Of a stretch of 64,000 bases of DNA, positions 9,129 to 18,318 are shown one piece after another. The position numbers were made by a program, and so were the translations under genes. The stretch is from JBJHDF01 sp050486405 (GTDB lineage Bacteria; Pseudomonadota; Gammaproteobacteria; Pseudomonadales; Cellvibrionaceae), in contig JBJHDF010000020.1 of assembly GCA_050486405.1 (NCBI GenBank), positions 15,864-79,863 on the forward strand, read 5' to 3'. A model generated the notes under the pieces. The model saw nothing but the letters and a program-made list of their open reading frames with translations, did not search any database and was not told where the DNA came from. Every line of letters begins with the position of its first letter. Positions within the stretch are counted from its first letter, which is position 1.

Positions 9129-9604
9129 AGCGCTTCCTGAAAAACCGGGGGCGACACTTTGTCGCCGCCCTTGATAAACGACCGGTTACTGTCCACCAGA
9201 TACAGGCCCTTGATGGCCTCGCGGCCCAGCAACATGCGAAAGCGCATGGTCTCGCGGTCGGTGAGGGTCACTTCCGCAGTGAACTCCCGTCCCCCCAGCA
9301 CCATACGGGTGGCGATGACGTAGCGCAGTTCCCGGTGGCCGCCGGAGTCGGTGACCTGGCGCTGATCCACCAGGGGTGCCTCGCAGTCCAGGCTGTAGTC
9401 AGTATTACCTTGGCGCGGGTGCAGGCCGAAGCGCACCCACTGGCGGCCGTCGCGCTCAAATGGCTGCACATACCAAGCGTGCAGGGCACTGGTGCGGGCG
9501 CCGGTATCCACCTTGGCCTTGACCTGCGCGCCCTGAAAATCCGCCAGGGTGATCCACTCCCGCCAGCCAAGGGTATCCAGTGAAAGGTTCCGGGTTTCCG
9601 GCAT
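9125..9604 (-). CDS. RimB-like retropepsin-type protease (ATP-dependent zinc protease family, DUF785)
   Basis: 159-residue protein whose N-terminal third carries an aspartic-protease-like motif, AKVDTGARTSALHA, with the conserved Asp-Thr-Gly. LLGREAIKGLYLVDSNRSF ends the domain. This family usually neighbours rimK, and the Pseudomonas member RimB regulates RimK function. It is the first gene of the operon (ATG at 9604). Despite the family name, no ATPase or classical zinc motif is visible. Confidence 0.88.
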   Translation of the reverse strand: MPETRNLSLDTLGWREWITLADFQGAQVKAKVDTGARTSALHAWYVQPFERDGRQWVRFGLHPRQGNTDYSLDCEAPLVDQRQVTDSGGHRELRYVIATRMVLGGREFTAEVTLTDRETMRFRMLLGREAIKGLYLVDSNRSFIKGGDKVSPPVFQEAL

Positions 9605-9781
9605 GGTCTGTCTCCGGTTGGGTTGCGTGCTTAATTACAGCCTGGCCCCTGCGGGGTAAATTGAAAAATATTTCATCTAATGGTAAAGAATTTTTGCTTT
9701 TGTTGATATGGGTGCCGTGATAAATAGCGCCTGTGACGCCGGAACCCCCGGCCAGTCTTTACATCAGTTGTGGAGCAGTCT

Positions 9782-9982
9782 ATGTCAGTTGATGTTGATC
9801 ACAGTGAAGACGATTCCGACCTTCTGGATGACCTGGAGGCCGATGGCGACGATCAGCCCAAATTGTCTGCCAAAGAGGTGAACCAGCATATGCTGGACAT
9901 GCGGCGCAAGATCGAGGACCGCCTGGAGCGCCGCCGCCTGCGCGACATGCTGGGGTGTGATGATCTGGAACTGGGCTTCTAG
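9782..9982 (+). CDS. PA3496-family small acidic protein
   Basis: 66-residue soluble protein. It has an acidic N-terminal half (EDDSDLLDDLEADGDDQ) followed by a basic helix, MLDMRRKIEDRLERRRL. This agrees with the PA3496 family, described as putative envelope-integrity proteins of pseudomonad relatives. The ATG at 9782 is preferred over the in-frame GTG 12 bases earlier because GGAG lies about 8 bases upstream. Its function is not established. Confidence 0.8.
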   Translation: MSVDVDHSEDDSDLLDDLEADGDDQPKLSAKEVNQHMLDMRRKIEDRLERRRLRDMLGCDDLELGF

Positions 9983-9985
9983 CCA

Positions 9986-10816
9986 TCAACCGCCGAGCTG
10001 CGCCAGCGCCGCCCTGATCTGTTCTGAGGCGGCGCTGTTGTTTCTGTAGACCGCATACACCGGCCGCTGGAAGCTGGGGGCATCCACCACCGGGTGCAGA
10101 CTGACGCCTTGCCCCTTGCTGCAGGAGGGCGGCAGATAGGCGCTGGCCCCGTGGCGCTTCATATAATCCAGAGCCAGATCCGCCTGGTTGGTGTACAGCA
10201 GGGCCGGCGTCTCGCCAAAACGGCGGGCATGGAACAGGCGAAAGGCCGCCCCCCAGTCAACGTAGATATAGGATTTTTCCAGAGCGCCCTTCAATGACTG
10301 GTCTGCAGCGGTGCTGAGCAGGGCCAGGGTAAATTGCCCCACCTTTTCCGATGTCAGCTCGCCGTGTCCCGGTTCGTCGTAGACCAGGGCAATGTCCAGT
10401 TGTCGCGACAGCAGCAGCTCCAGCAGTTGGGTTTGCGGCCAGGCCTCCACGCGCAAGGCCAGCTCCGGCAGGGCGCTGCCCAGCCGGGAGGCGACGTCCG
10501 GCAGGCCGAAGCGCCAGTAACCGGGGGTGGCGCCCAGACTCAGGCGCCGGCTGTGTTCGGCCTTGAGCACCACGTCCTGGCGGGCCTGGGCCCAGGTCAG
10601 CAGCACCTGGTTGGCGTAGGGCAGCAGTCGCTCTCCCTCTGCCGTTACCTGCACATTGCCCCGGGTACGGTGCAGCAGGCGCACCCCCAGGGTCTGTTCC
10701 AACTGCCGGATGCGGGCGCTGACCGCTGCCGGTGTCAGAAACAGGTTGTCCGCAGCCCGCCCGAAATGGCGGGTGCGGGTGACTTCCACAAAGGTTTTCA
10801 GCAGCTCTGTATCCAT
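9986..10816 (-). CDS. LysR-family transcriptional regulator (HdfR-like)
   Basis: 276-residue DNA-binding regulator. The winged helix-turn-helix occupies residues 1-60 (LLKTFVEVTRTRHFGRAA ... AAVSARIRQLEQTLGVRLL). A substrate-binding-like effector domain follows, with LSLGATPGYWR. The segments resemble HdfR, a repressor of flagellar master genes in enterics, but the target here is unknown. The ATG at 10816 is chosen over an upstream GTG. It converges with the PA3496-family gene (3 bases apart). Confidence 0.82.
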   Translation of the reverse strand: MDTELLKTFVEVTRTRHFGRAADNLFLTPAAVSARIRQLEQTLGVRLLHRTRGNVQVTAEGERLLPYANQVLLTWAQARQDVVLKAEHSRRLSLGATPGYWRFGLPDVASRLGSALPELALRVEAWPQTQLLELLLSRQLDIALVYDEPGHGELTSEKVGQFTLALLSTAADQSLKGALEKSYIYVDWGAAFRLFHARRFGETPALLYTNQADLALDYMKRHGASAYLPPSCSKGQGVSLHPVVDAPSFQRPVYAVYRNNSAASEQIRAALAQLGG

Positions 10817-10891
10817 GGGCACCCGGAGGCAGGACGGTTTTCCCGGAATCTACACTGTTGCACCGAGCCCGGCAATCCGCCGAGCCCAATG

Positions 10892-11452
10892 TCAGGCTTC
10901 CCGGGGCTCGGTATCGGCGAAGGGCGCGTAGCTGCGCATGGATGCCAGGAAGGCGCTCAGGCGGGGATAGGACTCAAACGTCATGCGTTTGCGGAACAGG
11001 CACCAGTCCATCATGCAACCCAGGCGCAGATGCAGGTCGTTGTAGGGTGGCTGCGCCGGCCACTCCAGTGGCTCCAGCGCCGCCAGGCAGGTGTCGATGC
11101 GTCGGCGTTGGCGCTGCAGGTAGGCGCTGCTCTCCACCGTCAGCCCGTCCTTTTCCAACATGAACAGCACCACCCAGGCATCCAGCGCCGTGCTGGCCAG
11201 AAGAAAATGATCGTAAGTGGTTATGTCCGGCAGAAACGCCTGGCCGGACTTTTCCCGAATATAGCGCAAGATGGCGGCAGAGTCGGTGAGGGCCAGCTCG
11301 CCATCCAGCAGAAAGGGCAGCTTTTGGGTAGGGGACTTGGTGGCGCTGACGCTGGCGTCGGCCTGGATGAATTCACAATCCAGGCCGGTTTCCAGCAGGG
11401 CAATGCGGCAATGGCGAACAAAGGGCGATGTGTAGCTGCCATACAGTTGCAT
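10892..11452 (-). CDS. Glutathione S-transferase family protein
   Basis: 186-residue GST. The thioredoxin-like N-terminal domain begins MQLYGSYTSPFVRHCRIAL, with the Ser-Pro-Phe of the active-site region. KLPFLLDGELALTDSAAIL contains the cis-Pro and the glutathione-binding Asp-Ser. A helical C-terminal domain follows. The start at 11452 has AGGA upstream. GSTs conjugate glutathione to electrophiles or act as peroxidases; this one's substrate is unknown. It is rather short, with a brief C-terminal domain. Confidence 0.82.
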   Translation of the reverse strand: MQLYGSYTSPFVRHCRIALLETGLDCEFIQADASVSATKSPTQKLPFLLDGELALTDSAAILRYIREKSGQAFLPDITTYDHFLLASTALDAWVVLFMLEKDGLTVESSAYLQRQRRRIDTCLAALEPLEWPAQPPYNDLHLRLGCMMDWCLFRKRMTFESYPRLSAFLASMRSYAPFADTEPREA

Positions 11453-11545
11453 GGTGATGTCCTGTTTCCGATAAGAGTGATGATCATACCGCAGTCGCCT
11501 ATTTTGCAACAGTAAGGTTTCGCAACAACTGTGGCGCCTGATGAA

Positions 11546-12697
11546 TTAACCGAGATATTGCTGTCGATAGTGGCTCGGGGTCACACCCACTGCTTTTTTA
11601 AAGGCCTGGTTGAAGACCGATTTGCTGCTGAATCCGCAGTCTTTCATGATGTCGTTGATGGTACAGCTGCGCCGATCTGGGTCTGCGAGTCGAGCTCGGG
11701 CTTCCTCTATGCGGTAGTCGCTAATCAGTTCAAAGAAGTTCTTGTTCAGTTTTCTGTTGATTGTGCCTGACAGCAATTTTGATGATACACCGAGCCGCTC
11801 CGCCAGCCGGTCGAGGGTAAGGTGTGGCTCCAGATAGGGTTTTGCCTCTGCCATATAAGCTGTTAGGCGGTTGAGTAGGGCCTGATACTGGTCTTCCGCC
11901 GGTGCTGGCGAACCCATGGTATGTTCAACTTGAATGTCCGCAAATCCCCTTGAGTGGAGCAGGAGATACACAACCAATATGCCCACAAATAAAAAACGAA
12001 TATAGATCTCCAGGATACCCATCGGGCTGTCCAGCCCAAACTGCAAAATACGCGACTCCAAAAGTGCCACTATTGCCCAGGAATTAATGCCGAAAAATCC
12101 AACTAGCAGCAACTTCAGCCACTGAACGTCAACGGCGCTCATAACAACGTAATTTTTCTTGAGAAATTTTATATAGCAATACAAAACTCTAATGCAAACT
12201 ACGCTGTAAACGAATGGGGAAAGTCTTTGCAGCCAAATTATGGCTTCAAAGTATAAGTTGGATTTTACCGCATCCCAGCTTTTCACATATTGCATTTTAT
12301 AATAAGGATCAAACTGATAGTAGACGATGTACATATAAAACGGATACGTAAGCGCGGGAACTAAATGCAGGATATCCTTTTTGTCCAACGAAAAGTCTCG
12401 GTATAGCGTCGCCCTGGTAGACCAGTACAAAAACGGTCCCTGCAATAGCAGGGCGAAACCGAGAACAAAAAACAGGTTTGTGGAAACGGCAGCGAGCGCT
12501 GAATTGATGGCAGCGTTCCAATAAAGCAGGATATCTAAGGCATGCAGTCCATATAGGAGGAAAAACCCCGCCAACAGCAGATTTTTAGTGCGGCCATGTG
12601 AGCGCTGGATTAGTAGAAGGAAGCTCAGCAAAAACGACACCAGTACATTCAGCAGCACTGTTATGTCGTTTATATTAAAGAGTTTTATTTCAATCAT
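11546..12697 (-). CDS. AraC-family regulator with N-terminal membrane domain
   Basis: 383-residue protein. Residues ~10-255 hold about seven hydrophobic segments (for example VLLNVLVSFLLSFLLL and FLFVGILVVYLLLHS). The C-terminal ~110 residues form an AraC helix-turn-helix domain (LTLDRLAERLGVSSKLLSG and INDIMKDCGFSSKSVFNQAF). The family senses an unknown signal at the inner membrane and controls DNA directly. The ATG at 12697 is preferred over a TTG six bases upstream. It is on the same strand as the ABC efflux operon, 188 bases downstream of it, and is a candidate regulator of that operon. Base composition is locally lower in GC than neighbouring genes. Confidence 0.87.
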   Translation of the reverse strand: MIEIKLFNINDITVLLNVLVSFLLSFLLLIQRSHGRTKNLLLAGFFLLYGLHALDILLYWNAAINSALAAVSTNLFFVLGFALLLQGPFLYWSTRATLYRDFSLDKKDILHLVPALTYPFYMYIVYYQFDPYYKMQYVKSWDAVKSNLYFEAIIWLQRLSPFVYSVVCIRVLYCYIKFLKKNYVVMSAVDVQWLKLLLVGFFGINSWAIVALLESRILQFGLDSPMGILEIYIRFLFVGILVVYLLLHSRGFADIQVEHTMGSPAPAEDQYQALLNRLTAYMAEAKPYLEPHLTLDRLAERLGVSSKLLSGTINRKLNKNFFELISDYRIEEARARLADPDRRSCTINDIMKDCGFSSKSVFNQAFKKAVGVTPSHYRQQYLG

Positions 12698-12885
12698 CGC
12701 CAAATCCAGGCCAAGATCTGCAGCTTGGGCTGGCCGCAGCCACAGGAATACCGCCAGCTGAGGCCCATATGGCTCAGCCGGTCAGGTATTGTATCACGAT
12801 ATATTCTGGGTGCTTGGCAACTGACGTGGCGTGGCGCCGGTCAGTTGGGGGTCTCGCGACGAGTTTCGCAACAGCTGTAGGGGGG

Positions 12886-13959
12886 TTACTGTTGCTTGAT
12901 TGGTTCACCTTCGGACAGACCGGATACCACCTCGATATTGATGCCATCGGATATACCGGTAACGATCCGGCGCCGCTCGAAAGTCTGGGGGCCGGTGGCC
13001 ACTTCCACATAGGTGCCGTTGCGTTCAAAGAGAATGTTGCCCTCGTTGATGGCCAGCACGTGTTCCCTTTGATCCAGGATAATGTCGGCATTGGCACTGT
13101 AACCGGCGCGTAGGAAGTAATCCGGGTTCAGGGAGATGGCGGCGCGGATTTCAAACTGGATAGTGCCCTGGTCTTCCACCCCCTTGGGTGAGATATATTC
13201 CAGATCGGCGGCAAAGCGGGTGTTTTCCAAAGCGCCGATATGCAGCAGTATTTCCATACCCTCGCGAATCTTGCCCACTTCGGACTCGTCCACATGCCCC
13301 TCGAAAATCAGATCGGTCATGTCCGCCACTGTGGCGATGGTGGTGCCCTCGTTGAAGTTATTGGATTCAATGACGAAGGTGCCTTCGCGCACTGGAACAT
13401 CCAGCACCATGCCGCCAGCGGTGGCGCGCACCAGATTGGATACCTGGCCCGAGCGCTGGGTTACCCCTTCCCTGATCAGAGACACGTTGTCCTCGGCGGA
13501 ACTGACGGCTTCGCGTTGCAGTTCGAAGTCGGTCAGAAAACGGTTGTATTCGGATTCGGAAATCAACCGCTCGGCAAACAACCGCCGCTGTCTTTCCAGC
13601 TCCCGTTCGGTATTGCGAAAGCTGATGCGGGCACTTTCCAGTTGCGATTCGGCTCGGGCCAGATGTTCCATGTCTGGAATCAACTGAATGCGGGCTATCA
13701 GATCGCCCCGTTCCACGGTTTGACCGGCGTCGACAAACAGTGTTTCCACCACGCCTGGCACCTGGGACTTGATCTGAATCTCCCGGCGCGGCACGATTTT
13801 CCCGATGGCCACGGTCTTGGTCACGATGTCCGTGTAAAACGGCTCAGTGGTGGTGTAGACCACCGGATCCTGCCGGGACTTCTGATACAGAAACCAGGTA
13901 GTGCCGGCAAACAGCGCGGCTATCGCCAGAAGAACAACAATGGAAATCACTTTTTTCAT
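12886..13959 (-). CDS. Periplasmic adaptor subunit of a MacAB-like efflux system
   Basis: 357-residue HlyD/MacA-type membrane fusion protein. One N-terminal membrane anchor (MKKVISIVVLLAIAALFAG) is followed by the first half of a biotinyl-lipoyl-like barrel (IKSQVPGVVETLFVDAGQTV). Next come a coiled-coil hairpin (about 110-180), the second half (RATAGGMVLDVPVREG), and beta-barrel domains. It would bridge the inner-membrane permeases to an outer-membrane channel, which is not encoded here. The ATG at 13959 precedes the signal-anchor. It is last in the operon ATPase-permease-permease-adaptor. Confidence 0.88.
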   Translation of the reverse strand: MKKVISIVVLLAIAALFAGTTWFLYQKSRQDPVVYTTTEPFYTDIVTKTVAIGKIVPRREIQIKSQVPGVVETLFVDAGQTVERGDLIARIQLIPDMEHLARAESQLESARISFRNTERELERQRRLFAERLISESEYNRFLTDFELQREAVSSAEDNVSLIREGVTQRSGQVSNLVRATAGGMVLDVPVREGTFVIESNNFNEGTTIATVADMTDLIFEGHVDESEVGKIREGMEILLHIGALENTRFAADLEYISPKGVEDQGTIQFEIRAAISLNPDYFLRAGYSANADIILDQREHVLAINEGNILFERNGTYVEVATGPQTFERRRIVTGISDGINIEVVSGLSEGEPIKQQ

Positions 13960-13975
13960 GAACACTCCCGTGACA

Positions 13976-15238
13976 TTACTCGTCTTGCAGCGCAACTATG
14001 GGGTTGACGCTGGCCGCTTTGGCGGCAGGTAACAATGCGGCCAGAAAACCCGACAGTACCAGAATGGCCACTGCCGTGATGGCGGTACCGAACTCAATCT
14101 CCGGATGCATAAACGTGCCCGCACCAACCCCGGTATTGAGCAGATAGGCATTTAACCCTTCCAGTACCAGAACCCCCGCCACCAAGCCCATATAGCCGGC
14201 CAGGGCGGTAATAAAAATCGATTCTTGTACAATCATGGTGACAATGGCGGTGGGGGTGGAGCCCAGCGCCTTGCGCAGCCCAATCTCGCGGGTGCGCTCC
14301 TTGACCACGATCAGCATGATATTGCCCACGCCGATGGCGCCGGCGGCGATGGTGCCTATGGCCACCATCCAACTGAATACGCGTATGCCGGTGAACAGGC
14401 TCTGCACGTTTTCGTACTGCTCCTGGCGATTCCAACTGCCGTAGACGCCGGCGTCGTCGGGGTGTACCCGATGGCGCTGACGCAGGAATTCGATGACGCT
14501 TTCCTCAAGCTCGCTGGCGTGTACTCCGGGCACCGGCACAATATTGATATTGCCCACCCAGCCTGTCTGGTTGAAGGTGTAACGCAGGGTCTGGTTGGGA
14601 ATGTAGATGGCCTCCTCTTCCTGGGCGGCATTGTCACCGGTGGTCTGGGTGGCAAACACACCCACCACCATAAAATTGACACCGTGAATGTTGATGTCCT
14701 GACCGATGGGGTCTTCCCAGGGCTCGAACAGGATATCCTCCACTCCCTGTCCGATCACCGCCACCTTGCGCCGCCGGTCATTGTCCATCTGGTTGATGAA
14801 GCGACCGGTGGTGGCGCGCACCGAGTGCAGGGGAGCCGCTCCTTCGTGGGAGCCGCGTACCGAGAAGGTGCCGCTGTTGTTGCCGCGCACTATGTACTGC
14901 TCGTTGCCCCAGCCCCCCAACCGGTTGAAGCCTTCGATGTAGGCGATATCACTGAAGCGATTGCGTATGGCCGGTATGTCCTCCTCCTTGATGGTGACCC
15001 AGCGGTTGACGGATAAACCCTGATAGGGCAACTGCGGACGGTTGGATACCCAGATGACCACTGAATTGGTTACTTCGCCGAAGTTGGCGGTGGCGCCGTT
15101 CTGCAGACCCTTGCCGGCCCCGAGCAGCACCACCAGCATGAAAATGCCCCAGAAGACACCAAAAGCGGTCAGTGCCGTGCGCAGCTTGTGCTGTTTCAGC
15201 GTACTGAAAATTTCCTGCCACTTTTCGATATCAATCAT
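13976..15238 (-). CDS. MacB-like ABC transporter permease (second copy)
   Basis: 420-residue FtsX/MacB-type permease. One N-terminal transmembrane helix (LRTALTAFGVFWGIFML) is followed by a large periplasmic MacB core domain (about 50-270) and three C-terminal helices. KERTREIGLRKALGSTP is the conserved cytoplasmic coupling motif. It starts 4 bases after the stop of the first permease. The two permeases share the same N-terminal pattern and probably arose by duplication to form a heterodimer. The substrate is unknown; macrolides, peptides and lipoproteins are typical of the family. Confidence 0.88.
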   Translation of the reverse strand: MIDIEKWQEIFSTLKQHKLRTALTAFGVFWGIFMLVVLLGAGKGLQNGATANFGEVTNSVVIWVSNRPQLPYQGLSVNRWVTIKEEDIPAIRNRFSDIAYIEGFNRLGGWGNEQYIVRGNNSGTFSVRGSHEGAAPLHSVRATTGRFINQMDNDRRRKVAVIGQGVEDILFEPWEDPIGQDINIHGVNFMVVGVFATQTTGDNAAQEEEAIYIPNQTLRYTFNQTGWVGNINIVPVPGVHASELEESVIEFLRQRHRVHPDDAGVYGSWNRQEQYENVQSLFTGIRVFSWMVAIGTIAAGAIGVGNIMLIVVKERTREIGLRKALGSTPTAIVTMIVQESIFITALAGYMGLVAGVLVLEGLNAYLLNTGVGAGTFMHPEIEFGTAITAVAILVLSGFLAALLPAAKAASVNPIVALQDE

Positions 15239-15242
15239 GGTG

Positions 15243-16493
15243 TCACTCCGAGCGCATGGCCTCCACTGGCATGATGCGGGCGGCCTGCACCGCTGGCACC
15301 AGCCCGGCAATGGCTCCCACGCCCACCAGCAGACTCAGCGCCGTCAGGGCAATCTGAAAGTCTACTTCCGGCCGCTGAAAATAGGACAGTGTTATGTTCA
15401 TGCTTTCCAGCAGATAGGTGACGCCCTCCAGCAGTCCCACGCCCAGCACCAGGCCCAGGTAGCCGGCCAGACTGGTCACCAGGATGGATTCCAGCATCAG
15501 GGTGCCGACGATGGTCGACGGTCGTGCGCCCAACGCCTTGCGTACGCCGATTTCCCGGGTGCGCTCCTTGACGGTGATGATCATGATATTGCTGACGCCG
15601 ACAATGCCGGCCATCAGGGTGCCGAGCCCCACAAACCAGATAAAGCCGTTGATGCCGGCGAAGGTGGCGTTGAAACGCGCCGCCTGCACCGCTGCATTGT
15701 TGGTGCGAATGGCCCGACGGTCGGCGGGAGCGATCTGGTGCCGGCGTTGCAGCAGTTCCCGCACCCGCTGTTCCAGTTCGAAGCCGTCGTAGCCCGGTTG
15801 TGGTCGCAGGCCAATGATCGAGACCCGTTCACCACCGCCGTAGGTGGTCTGGTAGGTTCTTTGGGGCATGTGAATGCGCTCGGACATGCGCCCCTCCCAG
15901 CCGGCATCGTAGAACACACCCACTACCATGAAGGTGACGCCGTTGATAACGATAGACTCGCCGATGGCATGGTCGTGGCGTCCAAACAGACGCTCGGCCA
16001 CGCGGGTTCCTATCGTTACCACCTTGCGGCGTTCGCGGTTGTCCAGTGGGTTGAGTTTACGCCCGGCGCGCAGTTCGATATTGGCCTTGATGTCATAGTA
16101 CTCGTCGCTCACGCCCAGCACACCAAAGGCACCGGTGCGCTCGCCGTAGGTGACAATGATATCCGATTGGCGAAAGGAGCCCAGCGGAGTTTCACTGGAG
16201 ATGTAGCGCACTCCGGGAACCTGCTCGCGTATGGCTCTCATGTCCGATTCGGTGAACTGGATGCGCCGATTATTGGGCAGACCCCGGTAGGGAATGGCCG
16301 TGCGACCGGAGAAAACCCAGATGGTGTCACTCATGTCGTTGCTGAAGCGGTTTTCCATGCCGTGACGCATGCCTTGTCCAGCGCCGAGCAGAATGATCAG
16401 CATGAATATGCCCCAGAAAACACCAAACGCCGTCAGCGCGGTGCGCAGTTTGTTCTGCTTCAGGGTAAAGAGAATTTCCTGCAAACTTTCCAT
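15243..16493 (-). CDS. MacB-like ABC transporter permease (first copy)
   Basis: 416-residue permease of the same family as the next gene. The N-terminal helix is LRTALTAFGVFWGIFMLIILLGAG, the periplasmic domain spans about 50-280, and KERTREIGVRKALGARP lies before two further helices. It starts 9 bases after the ATPase stop. A single operon with one ATPase and two half-permeases is typical of MacB-related transporters in which permease and ATPase are separate polypeptides. Confidence 0.88.
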   Translation of the reverse strand: MESLQEILFTLKQNKLRTALTAFGVFWGIFMLIILLGAGQGMRHGMENRFSNDMSDTIWVFSGRTAIPYRGLPNNRRIQFTESDMRAIREQVPGVRYISSETPLGSFRQSDIIVTYGERTGAFGVLGVSDEYYDIKANIELRAGRKLNPLDNRERRKVVTIGTRVAERLFGRHDHAIGESIVINGVTFMVVGVFYDAGWEGRMSERIHMPQRTYQTTYGGGERVSIIGLRPQPGYDGFELEQRVRELLQRRHQIAPADRRAIRTNNAAVQAARFNATFAGINGFIWFVGLGTLMAGIVGVSNIMIITVKERTREIGVRKALGARPSTIVGTLMLESILVTSLAGYLGLVLGVGLLEGVTYLLESMNITLSYFQRPEVDFQIALTALSLLVGVGAIAGLVPAVQAARIMPVEAMRSE

Positions 16494-16502
16494 GGCGACT
16501 GC

Positions 16503-17195
16503 TCAAACGTGCAGGCTGGCTGCGCGGTCGGCTCCAGACAGAATCTCGCCATCCTTGAGAATGATCTGCCGCTGGGTCTGATCGGCGATATCCTGCTCAT
16601 GGGTGACTATGACAATGGTGTTGCCCAGCGCGTGCACTTCGCGGATGATGGCCATGATTTCTTCCGTGGTGGCGCTGTCCAGGGCGCCAGTGGGTTCGTC
16701 GGCAAGAATAACTTTGGGTTTGGTTACCAGTGCGCGGGCTATGGCCACCCGCTGCTTCTGCCCGCCGGACAACTCGCTGGGCATGTGGTCGACGCGGTCG
16801 CTCAGGCCCACCATGTCCAGGTACTGGTTGGCAATGCGATTGCGCTCCCGGCGTCCCACCCCCTGGTAGTACAGCGGCAGGGCGACGTTTTCCGTGGCAT
16901 TCTTGAAGGGCAGCAGATTGAATGACTGAAAGACAAAGCCGATCATGCGGTTGCGCAAGGCGGCAGCGTGGCGCTCACGCAGCTTTTTGATTTCGGTTCC
17001 CGCCAGAAAGTAGTCGCCGCTGTCGTGGCTGTCGAGAATGCCCAGGATATTCAACAGAGTGGACTTGCCCGAACCGGACGAGCCCATGATGGACACCAGC
17101 TCGCCCTCGCGAATATGCAGATCGATACCCTTGAGCACGTGCAGCCGCTGTTGGCCGCTGCCGTAGTATTTGTGGACCTGGTGCAGTTTGATCAT
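16503..17195 (-). CDS. ABC transporter ATP-binding protein (MacB/LolD type)
   Basis: 230-residue ATPase. Walker A is GSSGSGKST (about residues 40-48), the signature is LSGGQKQRVAIARAL, and Walker B is VILADEPTGALDS, which includes the Asp-Glu-Pro-Thr-Gly of the MacB/LolD class. It energises the two downstream permeases. The ATG at 17195 is chosen because the protein then begins MIKLHQVHKYYGSG as in homologues. It is the first gene of the efflux operon, with its promoter expected in the 225-base divergent spacer before the DUF3014 gene. Confidence 0.93.
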   Translation of the reverse strand: MIKLHQVHKYYGSGQQRLHVLKGIDLHIREGELVSIMGSSGSGKSTLLNILGILDSHDSGDYFLAGTEIKKLRERHAAALRNRMIGFVFQSFNLLPFKNATENVALPLYYQGVGRRERNRIANQYLDMVGLSDRVDHMPSELSGGQKQRVAIARALVTKPKVILADEPTGALDSATTEEIMAIIREVHALGNTIVIVTHEQDIADQTQRQIILKDGEILSGADRAASLHV

Positions 17196-17420
17196 GGGTT
17201 GCCTGGGGTCAGTGATCGATGCTCGGGTTTGGCGCTTATGCAAGTGTAGTCATTTTGCCCCTAAAGACCAGTCAGCGCAGCAGCCAACGGGTTAAGATTG
17301 GTTAACTCGACCCCTGAACATTTTTGCAAAAAAGGGTAGGATGGTTCCGTCCGGCGTGAAACTACTTTCAGTACCGCCGGGTCAAAGACGCCAAATCTGT
17401 CAGATCAGAGTAGAGAGTCC

Positions 17421-18287
17421 ATGGACAACCCGCAGCCCGAATCGTCCGTCAGCCCAGTCATCACCATAGTCCTGGTGGTGGCCATCGCCATTGCCCTGGC
17501 AGTGCTGGCCTATCTGTATTTGCGTACCCCGGCTGAGCCGGAGCCGGTCAGCCTGCCCGTGCCGGTCGAGCCTCTGCCTGCTCCCCCACCACCCGCGCCG
17601 GCGCCACCGCCACCGGAACCCGCAGTGGTGCCGGGCCCGGAGCTGGCGCCTGAACCCGAACCCGAGCCTGAACCCGAGCCGCTGCCGCCTTTGAACGAAA
17701 GCGACGCAGCAGTGCGGGAGAAGCTTGCGGACCTGACCGGCGGTGCGGTGGTGGAGAATCTGGTCACTTCCGAAGAAGTGGTGCGCAAATTCGTGCGCGC
17801 CGTGGTGGCCCTGTCCGAGGGACTGGTGGTGTTTGACTACCGTCCGGTGGTCTCCCCGGACGCCACCCTGGAAACCGAGCGGATGTACGGTGTGATTGAC
17901 GAGGAACTGGGGCAGCAGTACACCCTGTCGCCCGCCAACTATCGCCGCTACAGCGCCTACGTGGATACGTTGGAGCGGCTGGATGTTAGCACTCTGGGTG
18001 CGCTGTATCGGCGCCTGTCGCCCCTGCTGGAAGAGGCCTACGGCGAATTGGGCCTGCGCGACGGCAGTTTTCACCAGGCGCTGTTGCAATCTCTGGATCA
18101 CCTGCTCGAAGCGCCCATAGTGGAAGAAGAGCTGCAGTTGAGCCTGCCCAGGGTCTTCTACCAGTACACCGACCCCGAGTTGGAGGATCTGCCGGACGCC
18201 CACAAGCTACTGCTGCGCATGGGGCCGGACAATACCCGTAAGATTCAGGATTTTGCCGCACGGCTGCGGACTGAACTGCGCCGCTGA
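17421..18287 (+). CDS. DUF3014 domain-containing membrane-anchored protein
   Basis: 288-residue protein. An N-terminal transmembrane helix (ITIVLVVAIAIALAVLAYLYL, about 14-34) is followed by a proline- and glutamate-rich linker (about 36-90; PEPEPEPEPE) that could span the periplasm. The globular domain (about 95-288) agrees with DUF3014. Function is unknown. The gene is transcribed away from the ABC operon and converges with the DUF1244 gene, 15 bases apart. Confidence 0.82.
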   Translation: MDNPQPESSVSPVITIVLVVAIAIALAVLAYLYLRTPAEPEPVSLPVPVEPLPAPPPPAPAPPPPEPAVVPGPELAPEPEPEPEPEPLPPLNESDAAVREKLADLTGGAVVENLVTSEEVVRKFVRAVVALSEGLVVFDYRPVVSPDATLETERMYGVIDEELGQQYTLSPANYRRYSAYVDTLERLDVSTLGALYRRLSPLLEEAYGELGLRDGSFHQALLQSLDHLLEAPIVEEELQLSLPRVFYQYTDPELEDLPDAHKLLLRMGPDNTRKIQDFAARLRTELRR

Positions 18288-18299
18288 TCCGCTCCCGGT

Positions 18300-18318
18300 G
18301 GACTACTTCTGGTAGTCC
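18300..18318. terminator. Possible bidirectional hairpin between convergent genes
   Basis: GGACTAC-TTCTG-GTAGTCC forms a perfect 7-bp stem with a 5-base loop between the DUF3014 stop and the end of the DUF1244 gene. There is no strong T tract on either side, so termination is only suggested. Confidence 0.35.

Noticed and set aside
15042..16925. Long plus-strand open frame across the ABC permeases
   Set aside because: It is a shadow of well-supported minus-strand permease and ATPase genes in GC-rich sequence.
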